64,000 bases of DNA from assembly GCA_001600095.1 (NCBI GenBank), contig BCIX01000001.1, forward strand, positions 4,799,198-4,863,197. The letters are read 5' to 3'. Under the pieces are notes generated by a model. The model saw only the letters and a program-made list of their open reading frames with translations. It had not been told where the DNA came from and made no database searches. The DNA is from Bullera alba. Lineage: Eukaryota > Basidiomycota > Tremellomycetes > Tremellales > Bulleraceae. This document shows positions 35,647-47,526 of this stretch, piece after piece. Every line of letters begins with the position of its first letter. The stretch's first letter is position 1. The position numbers and the translations under genes are program-made.

Positions 35647-38372
35647 TTACTGTGAACGCGCGGCTTGGAACATGTAGTCCATAAGAGCTGTGTAGATTGC
35701 AGTTTGCGATTGATCGGCCATGTCCCCACCAACGACGTTTGCGCTCATATCACCCGCCGCAGCGGCTGGGACGGCACCAGCCGGGAGGTACTGCGCCGGG
35801 GCAGAGTCGACCCTTTCCCATGGTAGATCACTCCGTTCGGGATGCAAGTTGCCCTCGGCTCCGGTCCAAGTAGGTGACATGAGACTCATGTGATTGACGG
35901 GCATTTGGTCGTACACTCCCTGTGTTTGATCAGGCTGTTGCGGCTGTTTCGGCACGATCGACTCGGCGGTCGTGGTAAGGTGGTTCCAGTAATACTGAGG
36001 TAGCTGGAATATATCCGGTGACAAGCCATTCGCTCCGTAAGACGGGTCTGGCAGTGTCGGTTGACTGAGGTCACTCGTGGTCGCGTGTTCATGTATCCCA
36101 GTGAGATTGTTGCCAAAGGTTCTATACCTATCCCTATCAATGCGTTCCAAACCCTCCGGACCGTTGCCGTCGGCGCTACTGGTTTCGGCAGAGTCGGATG
36201 TTGTGAGTCGCAGACCACCTTGGATCACTGTACGAAGTCAGAACATGCCAAGTCACAGTACTCACGTCCGTCAAAGAACAGCTTGTGTGCAGAAGCTGAA
36301 GGCCATGAAGCAGAAAAGTCTCGGAGCCAGATACAGCACTGAGCAAAATTAAGTTTGGCCCGGTGTGCTAGCCGTTCGTCTGGGTTGGTAGAGTCGAATG
36401 CTAGGGCGATCTCAGTGTCCTGTGTCCTGTGTGAAGCCGCGAAATAGCGATGAGGCTCACCTTCAAACAACGTCGTCATACTCAGTATGTGTATGACATC
36501 CGAGCTGACCTGTATCAACAACCTGAATCGGTCCAAGTGGGCGAAGAGGTCTATGGAGTCCTGCGCCGCCTCCGAGCAAGTTGTCCTCGACGTGTTGATC
36601 AGTTGGTCCAAGTGCAAAAATGGCTGAACGAGGGGGTATCGCTTTCTCGTGAATCTCGAATGTAGTAGCAGCTTTGCAGTATTATACCACTAGATATCAG
36701 CACCGAACAGATTTGTTGACTCACCGCACTCAACACCACGAGATGGGGGAGTGGCGATACATGGGCGCGAGTATCCACTAGTAACCACTCTGGAACATTC
36801 TTTCGCCATCTGTCCAGCTGGTCCACCAATTCCGTCACATGCGCGTCCATGCTCCTTGACTGCTGCCAGTCATCATACTCCTTATCCCACGTGTGTCCTT
36901 CCTCGCTGCTCTTGAGTTGGTTGTCCAGGTCCAGGATATTCTCGAAGACCTTGCCCAGTCGACAGGACCATTGAAAACAGCTCATGACGTACCCTCGTCG
37001 CGGGACAATATGCCTCACTGACGTGGGGAGAGATGAGGACGATGAGGATGTAGGAGGAGGAGGCCATGTCTCGAGCTCATCTGTCTCCTGAGCCGAAGGT
37101 ATCGGCACGGAACACCGCTGAAAGGGCAGCAGATAGGGTCTACCAGTTTCCTCAGCCAAACATTTGTCCAGTACGTAGACGTTCCAGAAAACTCGAGAGC
37201 GAATCTCCCCATCAACCTGCTTTCGTCAGCGAAAAGAACCTCTGACCTCTTCGTTAGCGATTGACTGACCTGAGATATCTTCCCGGTTGCCTTGAGATTG
37301 AGACCCAGGCTCAATACTCCCAAACAGGCTCGTCCGCCATACATGAACGCGCTCTCCTTGTGGCCATTACCAGTCTGCCTGAGACTCATGATCACCAAAG
37401 CCTGGATGAGGTCAATGCGTATCTCTTCTCGCTCCAATGCTTCTCGGAGTGACCTTTCGGCCATTAGGCTCAACTTCTCCGCGTCATATCGGACAGCGGG
37501 GCCGTGAGGCGATTGAGCAGATGCTGACGGATATGGCTCTGACACGCAGGATGCTATTGCCAATATCGACAGCAGGAGCGGTGGGGAGGTGGTATGCGGG
37601 TTGAACAGTGGTTTGTAGATGATCGGCCAGACGTTCTGTCAAGTCGACGTAAGCTTAAGTGAAGACTGGACGCATCTCGACCTACGTGAACATGGGTGAA
37701 GTAAACAGCTAAGAGCTGGTCCACCATTTCCGATGGCAGTCCCAAGAGAGGCAGCTTGACGTCTGGTACTTCTTCCTTGTCATTGTCATACTGCTGTGGT
37801 GTGCTGGCGATGACGGTTCCGAGTGACCCGCTCGGTCCATCCTCCCAGGGACGACGAGACGTAGAAGGCTGCCCATACACACTCGAGGTTGAAGATTGAG
37901 CAGCGACGGGACTTTGGGTATTAGTGTTCTTCCGAAATCCCGGTTGAGGTCCTCTGGAGATAAGATCAGCAAGTGTAATAACTAGATGCCCGGACGGGAC
38001 ACACCTCTTCCTGTGAGGCGCAGTATAGCTGCAATTCAGGTTGTTTTCCCTACATCCGAAACAGATAGGATTTGTGTCTGCCGCTGTCGACGGGATGATC
38101 CGACATCTTGCTCGGCGTCTGCATTACAGTCTCAGTTGCTACACTGGGATGTCTTATTCCACCACTTGGCACTCACATCTTGCAGTTCTGAACGGATGAC
38201 ATCGATATCTTATCAGCCTGATCTTCTGCTCGCGGAAAAACGTTTCGGGCGTAGGTCGCCGCGGTACCAAGCACGCAACAAAGATGGTCCGCGGAACACT
38301 CACATCGCAAGCTCTGGTGACCCTTGTCCTGTCTGGGCCTGCTCCGTTGTCCTCTGCTCCAGCTTCGGCCAT
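35647..38372 (-). CDS. Zn2Cys6 transcription factor with fungal_trans domain
   Basis: ATG at 38372, stop at 35647; about eight or nine exons, roughly 750-780 aa. The zinc cluster assembles only through an 11-nt exon (complement 38177..38187): RACDNCKIRRARCR, then after a long loop ICFGCRENNLNC. The spacing is x2, x6, x14, x2, x6. PHRKRG follows as the usual basic linker. The middle region has the fungal_trans layout: LLAVYFTHVHNVWPIIYKPL, AERSLREALEREEIRIDLIQ, ALVIMSLRQTG and RVFWNVYVLDKCLAEETGRP. The Gln/Pro-rich C-terminus may be an activation domain. Intron 1 (about 116 nt) is longer than usual here. It is divergent from the amidohydrolase gene (280 bp), which is a candidate target. Confidence 0.85.
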
Positions 38373-38652
38373 GGTGTGTCAATGTCGGTCTGGGTAAAAT
38401 GTAGGAAGCAAGCAAGAAGCAAGTGAGACAGTTCAAGCAAACTCCCAGGTCAGATGCACCGTGTTCGACTAGATCCAATCCGACCGAATTGATCCGAGTT
38501 TACCCGCTTACTGCCGATGCCCGAAGTGCGATCAGATTATCAGAAGCAATGATGGCAGCTTGGGCCAAACCAACAGACTCAACAGCACTCATTGAGCACT
38601 ACTTCCAACCAGCAACATGCAACACTGCTGCACAGAGTGAGCATCACCACTC

Positions 38653-40407
38653 ATGGCGGCCCAACTCATATACAATGCGAGGATCTTCACTTCGGCAACC
38701 GGTGATGAGAGCATCTATCAAGCAGTGGTTACCGCCGGTGATCATATCGCCTTTGTAGGATCAGAAGAAGGAGCCCGAGCTCACATCAGAGAGGTGAATT
38801 AGCCCTCTTTCCAACTTTGTTGTACGGGGACACCTGCTCACGCATGCCGCTAGGCTCGATACGAGTCTTACGGGCAGCACGATGTTGGGGGTCGCTTGGT
38901 CTTGCCCGGCTTCATTGACGCTCACACGCACCTCATGTTGACGGGCACCTTCATGTCCCGGCTGGATGTCATGTCGATGTCGATCCAGCAGGTTCAGTTT
39001 CTACTCGCCGCGCATCTCGCGGAGTCAGGTTCAACGACTCAGGTACTCGGCCGGTCATTCCTGTACGAGGCGCTAGGTGGGAAACCGCACAAATCGCAGT
39101 TGGACGCCATATCACGCGACGTGCCCATCTTCATTGATTCGATAGACCTGCACTCTTGCTGGCTAAACAGCGCCGCCCTACGAGCCGCAGGGATTGACAA
39201 GACCTCTGTCCCTCCCCTTGGTGGTAGCTACGAGAAGGACGATGAGGGGGAGTTGACTGGAATGGTACATGAGACCGCAGTGATGGAGGTATTGTGGCCA
39301 TACCTGGCCAGACAACTCGACTTGGAATCCAGGTTGAAATACCTAGACCAGGTGTTTGACGCGTATTTGGAGAGCGGGATCACCGGCGCTGTGGATATGG
39401 CGTTGACATATGAAGATCTCGCGGCGCTCGAACAGGCATACCAGATACACGGGAATTGGTTGCCTATCAGAGTTTCCGCCCACATCATCATCTATCCCAG
39501 CGGTACGGCGGAAGACAGGCTTGACGCCGTGAAAAGGGTCAAGGAGGCGCAAGAAAACCTACGAGCACAGGGGATTAAGGAGGAATGGCTCAAGATCAAC
39601 GGAATTAAGATCATGATCGACGGCGTTATCGATTCATGTACCGCCTACCTCCTCGAGCCCTACGTCGACAGTTCGCACCCTGGGCCCATCTGGCCAGCAG
39701 AGAAACTCCAGCCGGTTGTCAGCCTAGCAGATGAGCTCGACTTGCAGGTAGCTCTTCATGCCATTGGCGACGCCGCATCTCAGCTCGCCCTGGATGTCCT
39801 CGAAGTGGCCATCAGGACAAACAAGACGTCCACGCGGCACAGGCTAGAACATTTGGAGCTCATCACACCCGAGTCGATCGATCGCTTGACTGCGTTGGGC
39901 ATTGTGGCTTCAGTGCAGCCATCACATGCGGATCCGATTGGACTGGTCAACTGGATGAACGTATTGGGTCGACATACGTCCAGATGCTCTCGCGCATTTC
40001 CTCTATCGGAGTTCAAGGAGAAAGGCTCGAATATGGCTTTCGGATCAGATTCACCTGTACTGCCACACCACCCCTTCCCTAACATGTACTCGGCCACCAC
40101 GCGCAAATCCTTTCTAGATCCGGATCCCCATCATCCGGTGACGCAGGATCTCGCGATCACCGGACTGGAGAAGATGAGTATAGGGATCGAGGATGCAGTC
40201 CGGTGCTACACCCTCGGGTCAGCCTTCTCGATCAGGCAGGAAGATCGACTCGGTTCACTGGAACCAGGGAAGCTGGCAGACTTTGTGGTAGTAGACATAG
40301 ACCCGTTTCAGCAAAATCTGACGTGTCTGAGGGACGCACAGAGGGCAGTGAGAGACACTTGGATGTCGGGGGTCAAGGTATGGCGAAGGGATGCCAGTCA
40401 AGATTGA
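38653..40407 (+). CDS. YtcJ-like metal-dependent amidohydrolase (amidohydrolase 3 family)
   Basis: Two exons (38653..38793 and 38854..40407) encode 564 aa. The N-terminal LIYNARIFTSATGDE and GRLVLPGFIDAHTHLMLTG supply the first beta-sandwich and the HxH metal motif. IKIMIDGVIDSCTAYL, LQVALHAIGDAASQLAL, TRHRLEHLELI, ASVQPSHADP and MAFGSDSPVLPHHPFPNMYS follow in order. LGSLEPGKLADFVVVDIDPF closes the fold. Such enzymes hydrolyse amides, formamides or related C-N bonds; the substrate is not deducible here. The intron donor is the less common GTGAAT. No signal peptide, so probably cytosolic. It ends 126 bp from the convergent reductase stop. Confidence 0.88.
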
Positions 40408-40533
40408 GTAATGAAATAACGACGGGACGCCACGAGAATCGGTTATGACAACGTTGCATACGGAACGAACTCATATGCACAACTTCTCCCATTCCTGCTT
40501 CCTGCTTTTGCCATTTGTAACCTCGCGAGGCGC

Positions 40534-41982
40534 TTAGGTGAGCTTAGCCTCGTCGGCGTTGAATCGACCGAAGTACTCCTATTGAGGGCAATGGGTCAGA
40601 CCTGCTCAGACAATCTTTATGCTTGTCGACTCACGACTGGTTTAGGCTTGTTGTCCAGGATCTTCTCGATCTTCTCCATGACCTCAGTGGTAAGCTTGGG
40701 GTAAAGGTCGAGAGCCTTGAGGTTGTCGACAACTTGATCAGGCTGATATCCGTTAGTAGGGGTCAAATGCAGACTTGTTTTCTAGCGTACCTTGGTGGCT
40801 CCAAGCTATAGTGACCTCATCAGCGATCTTCCCCGGAAATTGATACATCATTACTCACAATACAGGTCGAGACGTTGGGGTTCTTGATAGCCCAGGCAAG
40901 AGCGAGGTGGGTCATGGTACCACCGAGCTCCTCGGCCAATTTGGTCAATTCCTTGACCTTCTGGATCTTAGCCTTTCCAGCATCCGATTCGAGCTCCTTG
41001 ATGTTTGAAGCCATCATCTCCTTGTTGCTGTGGTATCGTGATCCCTCGGGGATACCGTCGTTGTATTTACCGGTCAGGAGACCGGAGTCGAGCGGAGACC
41101 AGATGGTGCTGTTGGCACACAATCAGCACTTGGGCAATCAGCAATACCGGGATACTCACGTTCCGAGACCATCGTTCTTGTAGATGGGTCCGTACTCGAC
41201 CTCGAATCGGTCTCGGTGGAGCATCGAGTAGTGTGGCTGCTCGACCTCGGGGCCGATCAAGTTGAGTCGCTTGGCGATCTCCTTTGCGTGCTGAATTTCG
41301 TACTGGCTCCACTCGGAAGTACCCCAGTAGAAGGCCTTGCCCTCTGCGTTCACCTTCAGCTTGCAAATCGTCCGCATAAACACGCGACGACTCACGGTCA
41401 ATGACGTGGTTGAAGGCTCGGACAATCTCCTCCATGGGGACAGTTCGGTCTGGTCGATGGGCAAAGACAATGTCGACGTAGTCGAGTCTCAGGTTCTTGA
41501 GAGAGACGTTGAGACCCTCAACGATGTGCTTTCTAGACAGACCTCGGGTATTCTGGGTCTCGCCTCGCTGAGTACCGAAGAAGATCTTGGTGGTAATGAT
41601 AATGTCTCGTCGGTCCCAGCCAAGCTCCTCGATCACTCGACCCATCTCTCGCTCGGATTCACCGGCAGAGTAGGCCTCGGCGTTGTCGAACATGTTGATA
41701 CCGTTGTCGAAACAGGTCTTCATGAGGTCTTTGACAATGTCACCTTTCTGGGTATTACCGACGCTGCATTCCTCACCGTCAGCGAGCCATTCATTGCAAC
41801 AGGTACAAGCCGTACTCACGTCAACCATCCACCGTAACTGAAGACGGGGACTCGAAGACCGGTGTTGCCCATGTTTCGGTACTGAAGCTGGGTGAGCAAA
41901 AGCTCACGATCTCCCCAAGGACTAGACTCACAAACATCTTTGGGTTTGGCTTGAAAGCCGTGGTGGACTCTGTGGTAGACAT
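40534..41982 (-). CDS. AKR6 aldo-keto reductase, voltage-gated K+ channel beta-subunit-like
   Basis: ATG at 41982 ([17 protein letters not shown]), stop at 40534..40536; eight exons, about 360 aa. Motifs run [102 protein letters not shown] and [20 protein letters not shown]. These are hallmarks of the AKR6/Kv-beta branch, including the catalytic Asp/Tyr in DNAEAY. Known role: NADPH-dependent reduction of aldehydes or ketones; fungal members are not proven channel partners. LGATK is encoded by a 15-nt exon (complement 40791..40805). The intron after VID needs the CGCAG acceptor to give VIDQGKAFYWG. Confidence 0.91.
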
Positions 41983-42580
41983 TCTGGCAGTGATGACCTT
42001 TTGGATCTGGGTTGTGAAGTGTTTAGGTTTGAAACCTGTTTTGTAGAGCAGTGATATGGTGAAGGAGGCTCTGTTGCTATATGAGTTTGACAGAGAGAAT
42101 CAAGAGATACAGAAAGGAGGACCGGTGTCGCCGTTTGTTTAATACCAGTTAATACCCCTCGGCGAAAGCCAATCCGATGTCATCGTTACCCCTCGTTACC
42201 CTCGTGCACCACGACATCGAGGTGGAGGTCAAGGTGGAGGTCACGCCGGATGACGCCGCCATCTGCCGAGATCTCGCCGGACCCGGGCAACTTGAACAAC
42301 CGCGGCCGGAGAGAAGAAACGCCGAATGGCCACGTGGGTCGTGGAATATTGAACCTGATGCACCGTCCTGACTGACCACAGCTGGATTTTGGCTGGAGTG
42401 AAGCTCGACCATCCGCACCACACTGATTCATATCGCACACATCCCAACGGCCCTAAGCAGTATCCCAGACATCGCCGCAACGCTCTCCAAGAGTTTTTAT
42501 CATACTAATGTACAAGAATAATCCAAAACGGTAACTCGACACGCCGGCGTAAGCATCGAAGACCCGGGACCTCAACATAT
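41983..42580. other. Upstream region of the aldo-keto reductase
   Basis: 598 bp between the reductase ATG and the stop of the first Skg6-like gene, both minus strand. No coding features were supported. It is mainly reductase promoter plus the 3' flank of the neighbour. Confidence 0.45.
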
Positions 42581-44734
42581 TCAATCATCCCAACGTACCA
42601 GCCCGCCTTTAACTTCGATGGACCGAATCAGTCGCTGACCTGGCAAGGGTTGAGTCGCTTGATGATAGTCCGGGGGTAGCAACTCGCCAGGGGAGTCAAG
42701 TCCATTGGGATCGACAGGGCCAGCATCATTCTCTCGACCAGGTACCGTCTGTCGCTCGAGGTCTCGGACGGAGGCCGAGTCGCCCAATCCCTGCGATCTC
42801 ACAGCGCTAACGGGGCGATCGACAGGCTGGGCTGTATATGGCAACGGCACACCAGCTTGTTTACCCTGAACCTGTGGTACGGACCTGTCCGAGTGCTGCG
42901 GTGTGGGTGTTGGGAGATGGATACTTGAACGTGGCCGCGATGCAGCGGTCAAGGACAAATATGGATCCGAGGTTTCGGTATAACCGGCGTCGCTTCTGGG
43001 ATAAGAGGTCGCGTTGGAAGGGGGTGGTGGAGGTACTGAAGTCAGGCCGGGCTGGGTTACGTTATGTTGTGCTACCTGTGACATCGAACCGCTGGAAAGG
43101 TTGTTGGTCGAGCTAAAGTTGGTGGAGTGCTGTACCGTGTCATTGGTCTCGGTGTATGGAGTGACGCTCGCGGGATGCTGATCTCGATGTGCGTGGGGGT
43201 CTGATGCAAGATCCACAGCGTCATATCCGTAGAACTTGGTCCGGCCATCTGTTTGCCGTCGCTTCTTTCTGATCAAGAAACACCAAAGCAGGAAACCCAG
43301 CAAGGCCAGAGCGACCACACCGCCGGCAACACCACCTGCAATGGCTCCGACGTTGGTGCCACTGGAAGTCTGCTCAGACTGACCACCATCGGTCCTGTCG
43401 GTCGTTGTATTGGTGGCGTTGTTGCCCAGGCTCGGCGAGAAGGAAGAGTTGACGACGGCATAATCGAAGTCGAAAGCGGTACGACCGGGTGACCCTCGGT
43501 TGAAAACGGTGAGGTGATGTGGACCATCGGTGAGGTTTGAAGCGAAGAATACTGAGGGCACCTTATCAGTGCCGATCACATCACTCGCTACGGTCGACTC
43601 ACAGCTAGTCTGAGGCTTGATTGTCGGAAAGTACCCATCATAAACTTGATTCAGCCCGCCGTCCAAGCTAAAACGACACCGTCAGGAAGGACACTCGGAA
43701 TGTGGACCAACGTCCACTACTTACATGACAGCGTAGTTCCCGTGATCCAGATTCAAACCCCCAAAGAGTTGGACCGAGCTTCCGTTAAACCTGAAAACGT
43801 TTTCGTCAGCGTGCTCCATGCCTCCATCACTCCTTCAAATCGAGACCCACGGGAACTCCACGACACCACTCGTGTTGTATACAACATGGTTGGTGTTGTT
43901 GTAGTAACCTTCTCCAACGAAGTTGGGCAAGAAAGTATCAAAGTTGCGGTAGGTGATCGCAGGTGAGAAGTCGTCGTATACGGTGGTGTAGATGTCGCCA
44001 ACTCTTCAGACCATTCAGCCAATACATTCCCCTTGACCCACTCACACTGCTTGCGTGATGACGATATAGTCGATGTCCAACAACCACCTCACTGTCGCGT
44101 TCCCAGGAGGGTTGGTGATCGAAGGCAGATTCGTCACCGTCTAGCAGGACATCAGCAAGTCCCATGTTAGCTTACACCTCGAAAGGCTCACGAGGCTATG
44201 TTGTCGGCCGGGATCAAGCCCGCCTTGAAAGTAGATCAACGAGTTGAACTCATTCTCCGCAGAGTATCCCAGTACAAATCCCTCATTGCCTCCATCCAGT
44301 CGGGCTAAACGGTGTCAACCCCATTCGGACACCCCCAACCCTCTCACTCACTCGAGTACATCCCATGGTTCGAGCGCTTGGTCCCATACACATAGATGGC
44401 CGTCCCGTTGAAATCGATAGTCGCATAGTCGCGCTGCCCCCGACGTTAGACAGTACCATTGGCACGAATCGTCGAGGTGCCCAGCTTACATCTCCATATG
44501 TTGACATCAGGGTACCCTTGTAGTACTGTGCTCCATCCATATCTGACAAGGTCAGTGATCTACTAGGAAAGCCTAGTGAGCCTACCTGTACTCGGCATCG
44601 AACCCCATCCTGGGCTGTCTGCAGAGCCTGTATAATACCTGATCTGAGGTGTAATGTCATCAATCTGTGACATGGGCAGTCAGTGCAAGTACACATGGAT
44701 CTTCGGATGAGTTGGCACATACTGTGATATTCAT
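42581..44734 (-). CDS. Skg6-like single-pass membrane protein, paralogue 1
   Basis: Stop at 42581..42583. The best start is the ATG at 44734 (MNITIDDITPQIRYY after splicing), although a further upstream exon with a signal peptide cannot be excluded. Many short introns interrupt the N-terminal two-thirds. The extracellular part shows two beta-rich units typical of basidiomycete members: TAIYVYG and later RFNGSSVQLFGGLN with NYAVMLDGGLNQVYDGYF and FFASNLTDGPHHLTVFNRG. The membrane segment is VGAIAGGVAGGVVALALLGF followed by RKKRRQ. The Pro/Ser-rich cytosolic tail ends LPPDYHQATQPLPGQRLI. Function unknown, perhaps cell-wall or surface sensing by analogy with Skg6/Axl2-like proteins. Sequons suggest glycosylation. 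Confidence 0.72.
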
Positions 44735-45205
44735 GTTGGCCGTGGTCTGTCGAGATTGAGCATGATCATATTCAGACAACTCAGATTCCCTATGACCGGA
44801 TGGATCCCAGCTGAAGCGCTGATCCTAGACGCTCTAACTATTCGCACCAGTCAAAGCTGTCGTCAGGGTGTGGTGTGGTGATCGGTAGGGAGGCCGGGAT
44901 GGCCGTGAGGCACCAGTCACCGGGGTCTGCAAAAGCCTGCAAAAGCCATTGATCGGCCTTCTTGAGTCTATAGCATGTCATACGATATGTCGTCCTCACG
45001 TACCAATACCCAATGCATAGCTCGCATTGCCTTCCTGTCCACAAGCGTCTCTCTTAGGTCTGCATACTATGTACACTCGAGCACTGCAACGATCGCCGAC
45101 ATCGCCTTTTGCTTCTCGACGCGATCACCGAAAAACCTGAAACCTGAAACATCAGGGGAAGGTGGAGTGACGGACTTCGTACGGTAGCTACGAGGGTATT
45201 CTACA
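44735..45205. other. Spacer between the two Skg6-like paralogues
   Basis: 471 bp without a supported gene. It holds a perfect 10-base tandem duplication at 44928..44947 and presumably the promoter of paralogue 1. Confidence 0.45.
44928..44947. repeat. 10-bp tandem duplication
   Basis: TGCAAAAGCC occurs twice head to tail, about 195 bp upstream of the paralogue 1 ATG. It may be a duplicated regulator site or slippage. Confidence 0.5.
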
Positions 45206-47526
45206 TTACACTCTTCCGCCATCTCGTCTTCGTTGTCCAGGCAATGGCTCAGTAGCCTGCTGATAGTCCGGAGGAAGGGTCGCCGTCGTCACTTCATCGA
45301 TACCTTCATCATCGGCCTCCGCACTCGCTGGGAGAGGCACGTGCACTGGTCCAATGTCCACTTCTCTTCCCTCCCTCTGGATCCTGCCGTGACCCGAGCT
45401 GGCGCCTGGAGACTGCACCGGTTCGGATCGTGGCGAGCTGGTATCGGTGGAGGCAGAAGGTGGTTGAGCTGTGAACGGTAAAGTGAGTCGCATGCCCTTT
45501 GACGGCAGAGGACTGGGCAAGAAGTGTCTCTCTCGGTCGGCGGGGGGTGATGATGCGGGGACTGAGTGACCTCCGAATGTAGAAGCAGGAAGACCGTATG
45601 CCTGGGACCTATTGTCATCGCTATTGGCGCCACTGGATGGTGCAGGTGGAGCGTAGAACAAGGTACTGGGATCGTAATGCCCTGAGTCTTCTGTTGTAGG
45701 CGACATGCTCACAGATGAGGGTGGGTTGATCGAATGCGGGTAGCTCGTTGTCGTGGACACCGGAGGAGGCGGTATGGCGGACAAGAATGGATTCACGTTG
45801 GGACCGGCAGCAGTGTTCCCGTCCCGTGAGACGACGGTCGGAGTATGCCGCGAGACGTTGACGTATGACATTTCGGGGGTCAAGTCCAGGTTGGGATCGT
45901 GGCCACGAGCAGTGCTTTGCACATATGGCTTGACTTCCTCACCAGTAAGGTCAAGGTGTCCAGCTGCGTGATAGGAGGCACTTCCGTGCTTGCGGTGCTT
46001 CTTCGAGAGGAACCAAGCCAGGAGACCGAGCAGGATCAGAGCGATGACACCACCGGCGACACCTCCTGCAATGGCGCCAACATTCGAAGAACCGCCGGAA
46101 TCGCTGTCAACGTTGTCGGCAGCTGAATTGGGAGGGCGATCGGCATTGGAGGCGCCATTGACAGTAGCGTTCTTGCCCCGGTCGTCGGGATTGATGGTGG
46201 AGTTGACGACGGCATAGTCGAAGTCAAAGAATCTTCCATTGGGTGCACCGCCAGTGTTGGTGATGAGGAGCTCGTGCGGCCCGTCTTCCAAGCCATTGGC
46301 CCAGAATACTACGGTTATATATCAGCCTCGGCCTCGATTAGGATCGCATTGTTACTCACAAGTCGCTTGAGCCTCCAGCTCGAACCATTCACCGCTGAAA
46401 GTGCCTTGTCCCTTGCCGTCGAGGCTGTACGATGTTAAGTTGAGAATATCCTTCACTGGACCCTGATATCTGATACTCACGCGACAGTGTAATTCGAATG
46501 ATCAGGGAAGATACCACCAAAGACTTGAATAGAGGAACCATTGAACCTGACGAACCTGTCAGCTGGCTATTGCTAATCTCGCGATGACTGAGCTCGCCGA
46601 AGGGACATTGCGTCTCCTACGCCGCTCGTGATGTGTGCAGTGGTGTTGTGATACTTCTCTGGCTGGGATGGAGGTGTAGTCGCCCAGCCGCTGCCTTGGT
46701 AGTTGATATATCCAGACGTGTCATCAAATGTTGTGGTGTAAATCTCGTCTGGTCTGTATCGGGTTAGATGGCCGCACGACGGAGAAACACATGATGACTT
46801 ACACCGAGGTAGAGACCACCACGTAGTCCAGGTCAAACCACCATTCCGCATTTGGATCCGAGCTCTTGGTCAATGATGGCAGATTGATGAAAGTCTGTCT
46901 TTGATCAGGAGCCGAAGACTATGCGACGACAATGACTACTCACCACGCTGTGGTCCATATCGGTCGATAAGCCGCCTTGAGAGTACAGCAAGGCCTGGAT
47001 CTGCGGGCCTGTGGATGGCTGCATACCCAGCTGGTACTGAACGGGCCCGCTGTCAAGTTGGGCTGAACAGGGATCAGTAGTGACATGTGGAACTATTCCT
47101 CAGCAACAAGGACCTACTGGAGAAGTAGCCGTGGTTGCCTATAAGGGTAATCAGGTCAGTGAGTCTCCAGGACAAGCCAGTCACCACTCCTATTTGCTCA
47201 CCTCGCAAGGCTCCGTAAACGTATATCGCTGACCCGCGGAACTTGATCTCCACACCGTCGCCCTACCTCCAGTCAGCACAGTACTGCACCGAGCTCGGCG
47301 CCTTCACTGACTTCTGACTTTGTGGCATGGAACGTCCCGGCGAAGTACTGCGGGGTCATGTCGTCCATGCCATAGTGATATCGGATCCAGGTATCAGCCC
47401 CAGTGGAGAAGTACCGGATTTGACGGGAGATATCGTCGAGCTAGTAGGCATCTCACATCACTACGAGCCCTGGATCCCAGCTCGCCGCAAGCGGGAATGA
47501 CTCACCGTGACATTCATGACGGGCAT
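45206..47526 (-). CDS. Skg6-like single-pass membrane protein, paralogue 2
   Basis: Stop at 45206..45208. The start is ATG 47526, or the in-frame ATG 47517 (MNVT), which aligns with the MNIT start of paralogue 1. It shares the whole layout with that neighbour: MNVTLDDISRQIRYFSTGAD, GSAIYVYGALRGNHGYFS, WWFDLDYVVVSTSV, EIYTTTFDDTSGYINYQGSG, RFNGSSIQVFGGIFPDHSNY and GLEDGPHELLITNTGG. The membrane segment NVGAIAGGVAGGVIALILLG is nearly identical, and the tail again ends in PPDYQQATEPLPGQRR. Length is about 620 aa. The pair looks like a local tandem duplication. The conserved PPDYxQAT tail, with a PPxY-like sequence, could bind a WW-domain protein; this is inference. Confidence 0.73.
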
